Program-made: the position numbers and the translations under genes
Assembly: GCA_034665545.1 (NCBI GenBank)
Contig: JAXDFO010000357.1
Span: forward strand, 1-5,498
DNA length: 5,498 nucleotides
Reading direction: 5' to 3'
DNA from: DASYML01 sp034665545
Lineage (GTDB): Bacteria; Acidobacteriota; Blastocatellia; Pyrinomonadales; Pyrinomonadaceae
The notes under the pieces: generated by a model
Seen by the model: the letters and a program-made list of their open reading frames with translations, nothing else
The model's database searches: none
What the model was told of the DNA's origin: nothing
Shown: positions 1 to 5,498 of the stretch, in pieces
Position numbering within the stretch: position 1 is the stretch's first letter
How the letters are laid out: every line of letters starts with the position of its first letter

Positions 1-758
1 CTGCGCCGCCCGGAGTGCCGTCCGCTCCTTCATCAATGGGCCAACCCGGCGCGCTCCCCTTAGATGAAAACGATGCTGATGTCACCGATAGCAAGACCGT
101 CATCGTCAAGACTTACCCGCTCCGAAGTGGCGCGGCTGTCTCGCTCAAGAACGTGAGCGGCGATATAGTCGTGGAAGGCTGGGACGAGGAACAGGCGGAG
201 GTCAAGGTCATCAAGTCCGGCGGCTCTCCGCAGGACCGCGACGCCTTGCGTATCATACAGACCTTCGCGCCCAACAAGCTCACGCTGGAGACGCCGCTGG
301 TCAGCGATACGAACGTAGAGGTCCAGTATCAGATTAAGCTGCCGCGCAGCGTGGCAGCGGTCGCCATCTCTTCGCTCAATTCCGAAATCAAGCTCTCGGA
401 GATAGACGGCTCCGTCGCCATAGACCTGCAAAAGGGTTCAATCGAATTACATGACATCGGCGGCTTGATTAAGGCCAAGACCATCAAGGGCGACATCAAA
501 GCAGAGCTCGCCGTAACCAAGCAGAAGGGCGCGCAGGAGTTCAGCACCGTCAAGGGCAACATCGAATTACAGTTTGACGGCGAAGTCAACGCGGACCTCA
601 AAGCGGAGACGATGGACGGCAACATCAAAGTTGACGACGACTTCAACCTCCAAGTTTACAAGCAGCCCGTGGGCCAACACGTCGCCGGACACGTCGGCGC
701 GGGCGGCGACGCCCTCCTCGCCAAAACCATCAACGGAAACATCACGCTCACAAAGTAG
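1..758 (+). CDS. DUF4097-like beta-strand repeat protein, 5' end outside window
   Basis: The frame is open from the left edge to a TAG at 756-758, so the gene probably starts upstream. A GTG at 15 and an ATG at 36 are possible starts, but neither has a well-spaced ribosome binding site. The visible part (247 residues counted from the GTG) begins with a Pro/Ala/Ser-rich, disordered-looking stretch. A run of short beta strands follows, with a recurring pattern of a small turn, Gly, then alternating hydrophobics: NVSGDIVVEG (46-55), EIDGSVAID (129-137), TIKGDIKAEL (156-165), TVKGNIELQF (178-187), TMDGNIKVDD (199-208) and TINGNITLTK at the end (238-247). This periodic G-x-I/V pattern is typical of DUF4097/DUF4098 'putative adhesin' proteins, which are predicted to form a beta-solenoid and are often envelope-associated. 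Their biochemical role is unknown. No membrane segment or catalytic motif is visible. The gene converges with the serine hydrolase. The family call is by pattern only. Confidence 0.72.
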   Translation, partial: APPGVPSAPSSMGQPGALPLDENDADVTDSKTVIVKTYPLRSGAAVSLKNVSGDIVVEGWDEEQAEVKVIKSGGSPQDRDALRIIQTFAPNKLTLETPLVSDTNVEVQYQIKLPRSVAAVAISSLNSEIKLSEIDGSVAIDLQKGSIELHDIGGLIKAKTIKGDIKAELAVTKQKGAQEFSTVKGNIELQFDGEVNADLKAETMDGNIKVDDDFNLQVYKQPVGQHVAGHVGAGGDALLAKTINGNITLTK

Positions 759-868
759 GAGCCAGGAGCCAGGAGCCAGAAGAAGAACAGTTGAAGCTTG
801 CAGTTGTTGAAAGCTCAGCTATTCCGGCTCCTGGCTCCTGACCCCTTGCTTTTTAATTCTGGCTCCTG
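758..868. repeat. GGAGCCA heptamer repeats in inverted arrangement between convergent genes
   Basis: Three head-to-tail copies of GGAGCCA lie at 758-778, starting on the last base of the upstream gene's stop codon. The reverse complement TGGCTCC appears at 826-838 (a copy lacking its first base, then a full copy) and again at 860-866. As a result 763-777 and 826-840 are a perfect 15-bp inverted repeat with a 48-nt spacer. A second pairing of 12 bp is possible between 770-781 and 857-868. The last copy lies inside the 3' end of the minus-strand hydrolase gene. The pattern resembles heptanucleotide short tandem repeats found between genes in some bacteria. Whether it is mobile, structural or a passive expansion cannot be told from one locus. 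Confidence 0.85.
763..854 (+). terminator. Possible terminator for the DUF4097-like gene
   Basis: The 15-bp GC-rich stem (763-777 with 826-840) is followed about 10 nt later by a run of five T (850-854) on the plus strand. The 48-nt loop is much longer than in a normal intrinsic terminator, and the T run is short and displaced. On the minus strand the same stem is not followed by T residues, so it would not serve the hydrolase gene well. The placement just after a stop codon, between convergent genes, is the main argument in favour. Confidence 0.3.
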
Positions 869-1860
869 CTCTTCTCCATTCCCGCGATGATGATGCGTGC
901 GATGGTGGGGATGATGTCGCGGTCGTTGGCGTGGTCTGTGGTGAAGGTGACGAGGACGAAGCGCGCGCCGTTGGGGAGTTCGATGTAGGCCGCGTCGTGG
1001 CGAGTCGTGCTGGTCCAGCCAGCTTTGGACCAGAGGCGCGCGCCGGGGCCGAGGGCGATGCCTGTAAAGCCGTGGGCCTGGTCGTCCGGGTCTTCGCTCT
1101 TGCCCGCGAAGTCGCGCTTGAGCAGTTCCATCATCTTCGCGCTGCGGGCGGCGGTCACGGCTCTTCCAGTGACTATCTCCGTCATGATGCGGGCGGTCGC
1201 GTCCGTCGTCAGCTTGTTGCGGTTCTCGTACTTCAGTCCGACGAAGGCTCGCTCGCGCCCGTATGGACCTTCGCACCAGGGCTTCTGGTTAGTGTTGATG
1301 TTGGTATAGCCTTGCGCGGCGAAATAGCGATTGACGATGTTGCGTTTATTGGCCCACTCCTGCATTTCTGCGGGCGGCAACTCCGGCCCGCTCGTCGTCC
1401 CCGTCACGGCATCCACGACGTAATGCGTCGCCTCGTTATATGAATCAACTATCATGTCGCGCATCGCGCGTTGCATCTCTTCGCTCTCCTTGAGCTTGCC
1501 GTCTTCGAGCCAGCGATGCGCCGCGACCAGATAAAACAGCTTGACGACGCTCGCCGGGTAGACGCGCTCTTCCCCGCGAAAGCTGGCCCGGATGGGATGC
1601 TCCGGGTCGTTCAAATCCACGAGCGTAATCGCCAGATTCTCCGCCGTGAATTTCTTATCGGCGTATTTCGTCAGCGCCGTCTTCGCCGCCTCGTCCACCA
1701 ACTCCTGCAAAGCGGCGGCCTGGCGCGTGAGCAAGCCGCCCTGACTCGATGGACGCGCGGGCGTCGCGCTCTTGTTCGTCTCCTGGCCCGCGACGTTGAG
1801 ATTAAAAGTCGTCGTTAAAAAGCAGAGCGCGAAGACGAGCGAATAAAGTTTGCGTGTCAT
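853..1860 (-). CDS. Secreted class A beta-lactamase-like serine hydrolase
   Basis: This is a 335-residue protein starting at ATG 1858-1860, with a good ribosome binding site just ahead. Residues 1-24 are a signal peptide: a basic start (MTRKLY), a hydrophobic core, and likely cleavage after NVA. There is no lipobox. The penicillin-recognising serine hydrolase motifs appear in order: S-x-x-K as S104-V-V-K107 in PASVVKL, S-x-N as S140-Y-N142 in VDSYNEAT, and a KTG-like triad K279-A280-G281 in WSKAGWT. S104 would be the acyl-enzyme nucleophile. The gap between the first two motifs is 36 residues, against about 60 in classical class A enzymes, and no clear counterpart of the deacylating Glu166 is visible. 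A periplasmic role on peptidoglycan-like or unknown substrates is therefore as likely as beta-lactam hydrolysis. The conserved-looking block KPWCEGPYGRER (193-204) carries the only cysteine of the mature protein. The last residues, SRSQN, are encoded partly by a GGAGCCA repeat copy. The gene is divergent from glcDE and probably monocistronic. Confidence 0.85.
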   Translation of the reverse strand: MTRKLYSLVFALCFLTTTFNLNVAGQETNKSATPARPSSQGGLLTRQAAALQELVDEAAKTALTKYADKKFTAENLAITLVDLNDPEHPIRASFRGEERVYPASVVKLFYLVAAHRWLEDGKLKESEEMQRAMRDMIVDSYNEATHYVVDAVTGTTSGPELPPAEMQEWANKRNIVNRYFAAQGYTNINTNQKPWCEGPYGRERAFVGLKYENRNKLTTDATARIMTEIVTGRAVTAARSAKMMELLKRDFAGKSEDPDDQAHGFTGIALGPGARLWSKAGWTSTTRHDAAYIELPNGARFVLVTFTTDHANDRDIIPTIARIIIAGMEKSRSQN

Positions 1861-1869
1861 CTTTTGTGG

Positions 1870-1876
1870 TCCTCTT
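1870..1876 (-). promoter_or_regulatory. Ribosome binding site of the serine hydrolase gene
   Basis: Read on the minus strand this is AAGAGGA, ending 9 nt before the ATG at 1860. It is a good Shine-Dalgarno match at acceptable spacing and it fixes the start that gives a complete signal peptide. Confidence 0.65.
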
Positions 1877-1998
1877 AAACTACTATCCTTTCCGCCTTCA
1901 CTTCATATTTGCTCTTCAACAATCGGGCGCGTAGTGTATCATTAGCTCATCTCCTGACGTTAGAAAATTTCTTTTTGGACCATGCTCGCGACTGCTCG

Positions 1999-4899
1999 AT
2001 GCGAAGAGATTCTGTTGATTCATTAAGCGAGAGGCTGCGCGACATAGTGGGGCGCGATGCGGTGCTGACGGAGCCGGACGAGCTTCTCGTCTACGAGTGC
2101 GACGGCTTGCCGCAGCACAAGTTCGCGCCGCGCGCGGTCGTCTTCCCGCGCTCGACCGAAGAGGTCTCTCTGGTCTTGCGTGCGCTGGCGCGCGATGGTG
2201 TGCCCTTCTCGCCGCGCGGCGCGGGCACGGGCCTGTCGGGCGGCGCGTTAGCCATGAATCGCGGCGTCGTCATCGAACTGGCGCGCATGCGCCGCCTGCT
2301 CAAGATTGATATTGAGAATCGTCTCGCAGTGGTCCAGACCGGCATGGTCAACGCGCAACTGTCGCGCGCCGCCGCGCCCTTCGGACTCCATTACGTGCCG
2401 GACCCTTCGAGCCAGGCGGCCTGCACCATCGGCGGCAACATAGCCGAGAACGCGGGCGGCATACACTGTCTAAAATATGGCACGACCGTGGACCACGTCC
2501 TCGCCGCGCGCGTCGTCCTCGCGGGCGGTGAGATAGTCGAATTGGACGGGTCAAAGCCGGGCTACGATTTGCTAGGCGTCTTCGTCGGCTCGGAAGGAAC
2601 GTTCGGCATCGCCACGGAAGCGACGTTGCGGCTTGTGCCCATCGCGCCCGCCGTCAGAACGCTGCTCGCTGATTTTACAGATGTGAATGATGCGAGCCGC
2701 GCCGTCTCCGCCATCATCGCGGAGGGCTTGGTCCCTGCGGCCCTTGAGATGATGGACGGCGCGATCATATGCGCGGTCGAGGCGAGCGTCTTTGCGGCGG
2801 GACTTCCGACGGATGCAGAGGCGGCGTTGCTCATAGAGCTTGACGGGCTCGAAGCGGGGCTTGATGAAGACACTGCGCGGGCCGAGAGCATCTGTCGCCA
2901 GCACGGCGCGCGCAACGTCCTGCGCGCCTCGGATGAAGCGCATCGCAAAAAGCTATGGGCCGCGCGCAAGGGCGCGTTCGGCGCGATGGGCCGTATCTCG
3001 CCGGACACGATGTTGCAGGATGCGGTCGTGCCCCGCTCGCGTCTCCCGGAAGTGCTCGCGGCCACCTATCGCATCGGCGCGAAATACAACCTGCGCGTCG
3101 CCAACGTCTTCCACGCGGGCGACGGCAATCTTCATCCCTTCCTCTGTTTCGACGCGCGCCATCCAGATGAAGTGAGGCGCGTCAAGGAGGCCGGGCGCGA
3201 GTTGATGGAGACCTGCGTGCGCGCGGGCGGAAGCATCACGGGCGAGCACGGCGTCGGATTGGATAAGAGCGAGTACTTGCCGCTCATCTTTTCCGCGATG
3301 GACATGGACACGATGCTTCGCGTGCGCGCGGCCTTCGACCCTAGCGGCCTCTGCAATCCTTCCAAAATTATCCCGACCTCTCGCAGTTGCGGAGAAGCGC
3401 GCGGCGCGCGCAAGAAGCTTGATGACAGGCATGCTATTGAGAACAACGGTCAAGCCGTTGACTCGCTGCGCGGAGACGAGACGGGCGAGCTAGCGGTGGC
3501 GACGTTAGTAGTCCCTTCATCATCATCTTCACACATCATCGCGCCTTCTAAATCCGCGAAGAGTTCTTTTGAAGCTCAGACGGCGCGTCACGCCCTCGCG
3601 CGAATCGTCGGCGCGGAGTATGTCTACGGCGCGGCGGAATTGGACCAGGAATCCGCGAGCGTGGATGATTCTCTAAATGATTCCCTCACGGTCGTGCCCG
3701 CTTCGTATGAAGAGGCTTGCGAGGTCTTGCGTCTAGCGGCGCGCGAGGGTTGGACGGTCGTCCCTGTGGGGGCCGGGACATGGTCGGATGTTGGCAATTC
3801 GATGAGGCGGGCGAACGTGTTCATCAAGACGGGTCGTTTGTCGCGTCTCATAGAGCATGAACCCGCAGACCTGATTGCGATAGCGGAGGCGGGCATGCCT
3901 CTCGCCGCGCTCAACGCGCGGTTGGCCCATGCGGGACAATGGTTGCCGCTAGACCCGCCGGACGACGGGCGGGCTACGATTGGCGGCGTGGCGGCGACGG
4001 GGCTGGCGGGGGCGCAGGCTTTCGGCTATGGCGCGCCGCGCGGGCACATCATAGGCATGCGGGTGGCGCGCGCGGACGGGAGCATGGTCAAGGCGGGCGG
4101 GCGCGTGGTCAAGAACGTCGCGGGCTATGACCTCTGCAAGCTGTTCGCCGGAAGCTACGGCACGTTGGGTCTCATCCTTGAGTTGACCTTCAAGCTGCGA
4201 CCGCTTCCGCCAGAGACGGCGACACTCATCGCTATTGGTCCAATAATTAAACTCTTGCGCGCGGCGTTCATCTTGCGCGGGGCGAAACTTTTTCCGGCGG
4301 CGATTGAAGTCGTCTCGAACGGGATGGCCGGGCGTTTGGGTCTCGATGCGAGAGAAGCGGGCGACGGCGCGTTGCTCCTGCGTTTCGCGGGGACGGGGCG
4401 GGCGGTCGCTTACCAGTTGGAGGAGGCGCGAAGGCTGCTCTTTGATGAGGGGCATGCTGGCTTGAATGTCTCGCGGGATGAGGAGGGTGATTTGTGGCGC
4501 GCGCTGGCGGCGATGCCCTTGAGAGAGGCGCAGGGTTTGACGTGGAGAGCGCAGTTGCGGCCAACGCAGGTCCGTGAGTTTCTGTTGGCTGCGGGGAAGA
4601 GTGTGGGTGATGAAGAGTTCGCTTCATCGCTCTGGCAGGCGGGCGCGGGTGATGGCAGGGTCCGCTTTATCAATTCGCGTGTGGAGACGAAGGCGGGCGT
4701 CGCTTCGCTTAAAAGTTTGCGCGTGATGGCGGAGGCTCTGGGCGGCTCGCTCGTCATTGAGAGCGCGCCGGAAGAGTTGAAGCGAGAGATTGATGTGTGG
4801 GGCGGAGCGGTGTCTGGTAATGAGTTGATGCGGCGCGTCAAGACGGAGCTTGACCCGCAGGCTCTATTTTGTCCAGGTCGTTTCGCGGGGGAAGGTTGA
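1999..4899 (+). CDS. Glycolate oxidase GlcD-GlcE fusion (FAD-linked oxidase)
   Basis: This is a single 966-residue reading frame carrying two FAD oxidase units. Residues about 1-459 are GlcD-like: the FAD-binding (PCMH) domain with PRGAGTGLSGG (72-82), CTIGGNIAENAGG (142-154) and GVFVGSEGTFGIATEATL (193-210), then the FAD-oxidase C domain with HAGDGNLHP (372-380), GEHGVG (415-420) and the family end FDPSGLCNPSKIIP (446-459). Residues about 460-525 are a Ser-rich linker. Residues about 526-966 are GlcE-like: a second FAD-binding domain with PVGAGTWSDVG (589-599), ATIGGVAATGLAG (659-671) and GGRVVKNVAGYDLCKLF (700-716), and the typical end LDPQALFCPGRF (951-962). Known glycolate oxidases use separate GlcD, GlcE and GlcF, oxidising glycolate to glyoxylate and passing electrons to the membrane; lactate or another 2-hydroxyacid is also possible here. 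The frame is open back to a TTG at 1909. I chose ATG 1999 because GlcD homology begins there and the preceding codons look AT-rich and intergenic, but no clear Shine-Dalgarno supports either start. No GlcF follows. Confidence 0.88.
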   Translation: MRRDSVDSLSERLRDIVGRDAVLTEPDELLVYECDGLPQHKFAPRAVVFPRSTEEVSLVLRALARDGVPFSPRGAGTGLSGGALAMNRGVVIELARMRRLLKIDIENRLAVVQTGMVNAQLSRAAAPFGLHYVPDPSSQAACTIGGNIAENAGGIHCLKYGTTVDHVLAARVVLAGGEIVELDGSKPGYDLLGVFVGSEGTFGIATEATLRLVPIAPAVRTLLADFTDVNDASRAVSAIIAEGLVPAALEMMDGAIICAVEASVFAAGLPTDAEAALLIELDGLEAGLDEDTARAESICRQHGARNVLRASDEAHRKKLWAARKGAFGAMGRISPDTMLQDAVVPRSRLPEVLAATYRIGAKYNLRVANVFHAGDGNLHPFLCFDARHPDEVRRVKEAGRELMETCVRAGGSITGEHGVGLDKSEYLPLIFSAMDMDTMLRVRAAFDPSGLCNPSKIIPTSRSCGEARGARKKLDDRHAIENNGQAVDSLRGDETGELAVATLVVPSSSSSHIIAPSKSAKSSFEAQTARHALARIVGAEYVYGAAELDQESASVDDSLNDSLTVVPASYEEACEVLRLAAREGWTVVPVGAGTWSDVGNSMRRANVFIKTGRLSRLIEHEPADLIAIAEAGMPLAALNARLAHAGQWLPLDPPDDGRATIGGVAATGLAGAQAFGYGAPRGHIIGMRVARADGSMVKAGGRVVKNVAGYDLCKLFAGSYGTLGLILELTFKLRPLPPETATLIAIGPIIKLLRAAFILRGAKLFPAAIEVVSNGMAGRLGLDAREAGDGALLLRFAGTGRAVAYQLEEARRLLFDEGHAGLNVSRDEEGDLWRALAAMPLREAQGLTWRAQLRPTQVREFLLAAGKSVGDEEFASSLWQAGAGDGRVRFINSRVETKAGVASLKSLRVMAEALGGSLVIESAPEELKREIDVWGGAVSGNELMRRVKTELDPQALFCPGRFAGEG

Positions 4900-4916
4900 A
4901 TAGGGTAGATTGATAA

Positions 4917-5009
4917 TTCACCACCGCACACACAGAGGGCACAGAGCGGGCACAGAGAAGTTGCAAGCCTCTGTGTATCCTCTGCGTGCTCTGTGTCTGC
5001 GTTGGTGAA
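4917..5009. repeat. 93-bp imperfect inverted repeat built on CACAGAG
   Basis: Two 41-nt arms (4917-4957 and 4969-5009) flank an 11-nt loop. Comparing the left arm with the reverse complement of the right gives 32 identical positions, and three of the nine mismatches could form G-U pairs in RNA. The left arm has CACAGAG at 4931, 4940 and 4951 (steps of 9 and 11 nt). The right arm has the complement CTCTGTG at 4969 and 4989 and a variant CTCTGCG at 4980, in mirrored steps of 11 and 9 nt. The outer ends are TTCACCA and TGGTGAA. It fills the gap after glcDE and before ggt. There is no T run after it, so it is not a standard terminator. From memory, similar CACAGAG-rich palindromes are scattered through many environmental bacterial genomes. 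Confidence 0.85.
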
Positions 5010-5036
5010 TGATTCTCTACTTACACTCAATTGAAT

Positions 5037-5041
5037 GGGGA
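5037..5041 (+). promoter_or_regulatory. Weak ribosome binding site choosing the ggt start
   Basis: GGGGA ends 5 nt before the ATG at 5047. Two other in-frame ATGs, at 5035 and 5041, have no purine-rich site at a workable distance, so this element favours 5047. The match to the Shine-Dalgarno consensus is modest. Confidence 0.35.
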
Positions 5042-5046
5042 TGAAG

Positions 5047-5498
5047 ATGTTGATTTCAGTGAAACGTGTTGCGCTGGTCGTCGCTTTGCTGTTGACGTTC
5101 GTGAGTGGGCCAATCGCGCCGTTGTGGGGCGGCGTCTCTCAGCCAGTGGCGCGGGCGGCCTCGCGCGAGCCTGTGCGCGGGGCGCATGGGATGGTGGCTT
5201 CGACGAACAGTCTCGCGTCAGAGGTCGGGGTTGAGATATTGAAGCGCGGGGGCAATGCGATTGATGCGGCGATTGCCGTCGCGTTCGCGCTGGCCGTGGT
5301 GCATCCGTCTGCGGGGAACCTGGGCGGCGGCGGCTTCATGATGATACGCCTGCGCAACGGCGAGACGACGGCGATTGATTACAGGGAGATGGCCCCGGCG
5401 GCGGCGACGCACGACATATACCTGGACCAGTCTGGCAATCTCATCAAGGGCGAAGGCTCTTCAACCGTCGGCTATCGCGCGGCGGGCGTGCCGGGCAC
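5047..5498 (+). CDS. ggt: Gamma-glutamyltransferase (Ggt), N-terminal part, 3' end outside window
   Basis: The frame is open from an in-frame TGA at 5032-5034 to the right edge and gives about 150 residues of a family usually near 550-600. It begins with a signal peptide: the basic start MLISVKR, a hydrophobic core VALVVALLL, and possible cleavage at VARA/AS near residue 37. The following residues match the large-subunit N-terminus of Ggt closely: GMVAS (48-52), ILKRGGNAIDAAIA (64-77), HPSAGNLGGGGFMMIR (86-101) and AIDYREMAP (109-117). The Arg of YREMAP (R113) corresponds to E. coli Ggt Arg114, which binds the gamma-glutamyl carboxylate. The enzyme cleaves glutathione and other gamma-glutamyl compounds in the periplasm, after self-cleavage at a Thr that lies beyond the window. 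Starts at 5035 or 5041 are possible alternatives. The gene follows glcDE in the same direction but is separated by a 147-bp gap with a long hairpin, so it is probably an independent unit. Confidence 0.93.
   Translation, partial: MLISVKRVALVVALLLTFVSGPIAPLWGGVSQPVARAASREPVRGAHGMVASTNSLASEVGVEILKRGGNAIDAAIAVAFALAVVHPSAGNLGGGGFMMIRLRNGETTAIDYREMAPAAATHDIYLDQSGNLIKGEGSSTVGYRAAGVPG

Noticed and set aside
815..1276. Second minus-strand frame within the serine hydrolase
   Set aside because: It is an Arg/His/Pro-rich shadow of the hydrolase in another frame, with no recognisable family features.
1937..1942. TATCAT as a -10 box for glcDE
   Set aside because: No acceptable -35 hexamer lies 16-18 nt upstream, and this gap is AT-rich enough for chance matches.
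3949..4455. Minus-strand open frame of 168 codons opposite the GlcE FAD domain
   Set aside because: The plus strand carries strong FAD-domain motifs here. The antisense frame is low-complexity Arg/Pro-rich, as expected of a shadow in GC-rich DNA.
4917..5009. CRISPR array suggested by the regularly spaced CACAGAG units
   Set aside because: The units are only 7 nt with 2-4 nt between them and they switch orientation halfway. There are no spacers and no cas genes.
5002..5027. TTGGTG ... TACACT as a promoter for ggt
   Set aside because: The spacing is only about 14 nt and the -35-like part belongs to the arm of the inverted repeat, so the support is too weak.
4410..5030. Long minus-strand open frame of 206 codons opposite the end of glcDE
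   Set aside because: It is antisense to the clearly coding GlcE domain, and its first residues (with LCPLCALC) are just the translation of the CACAGAG repeat. It shows no domain of its own.
5031..5234. Plus-strand 67-codon frame starting at TTG 5031
   Set aside because: It overlaps the ggt start in a different frame. The ggt frame has a signal peptide and clear Ggt motifs, and this one has neither.

Overview
The window looks like chromosomal DNA from a GC-rich Gram-negative-type bacterium. My best guess is an Acidobacteriota member, perhaps of the Blastocatellia/Pyrinomonadaceae type. That guess rests on the gene families (a DUF4097-type beta-strand repeat protein, a cyanobacterial/acidobacterial style serine hydrolase) and on a general memory of similar intergenic repeats; it is not proven by the sequence. 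Nothing points to a phage, plasmid or transposon: there is no integrase, transposase, tRNA, rRNA or CRISPR array.

Layout. Positions 1-758 (+) hold the 3' part of a DUF4097-like beta-repeat protein. It converges on a minus-strand secreted serine hydrolase with a class A beta-lactamase-like fold (853-1860). The short gap between the two is filled with copies of the heptamer GGAGCCA in both orientations, and one copy runs into the end of the hydrolase gene. The hydrolase diverges from a long plus-strand gene (1999-4899). That gene encodes one polypeptide made of a complete GlcD-like FAD oxidase joined to a complete GlcE-like FAD-binding subunit. After a 147-bp gap containing a 93-bp imperfect inverted repeat built on CACAGAG, the 5' part of a gamma-glutamyltransferase gene (5047 onward) runs off the right edge.

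Functions. The fused GlcDE protein should oxidise glycolate or a related 2-hydroxyacid, but its usual iron-sulfur partner GlcF does not follow it here. The hydrolase and the gamma-glutamyltransferase both carry export signals and would act in the periplasm, on peptidoglycan or beta-lactam-like substrates and on glutathione or gamma-glutamyl compounds respectively. The genes do not form one obvious pathway or operon. The parts most worth a second look are the GlcD-GlcE fusion and the two repeat families, each arranged as an inverted repeat in a gap between genes.
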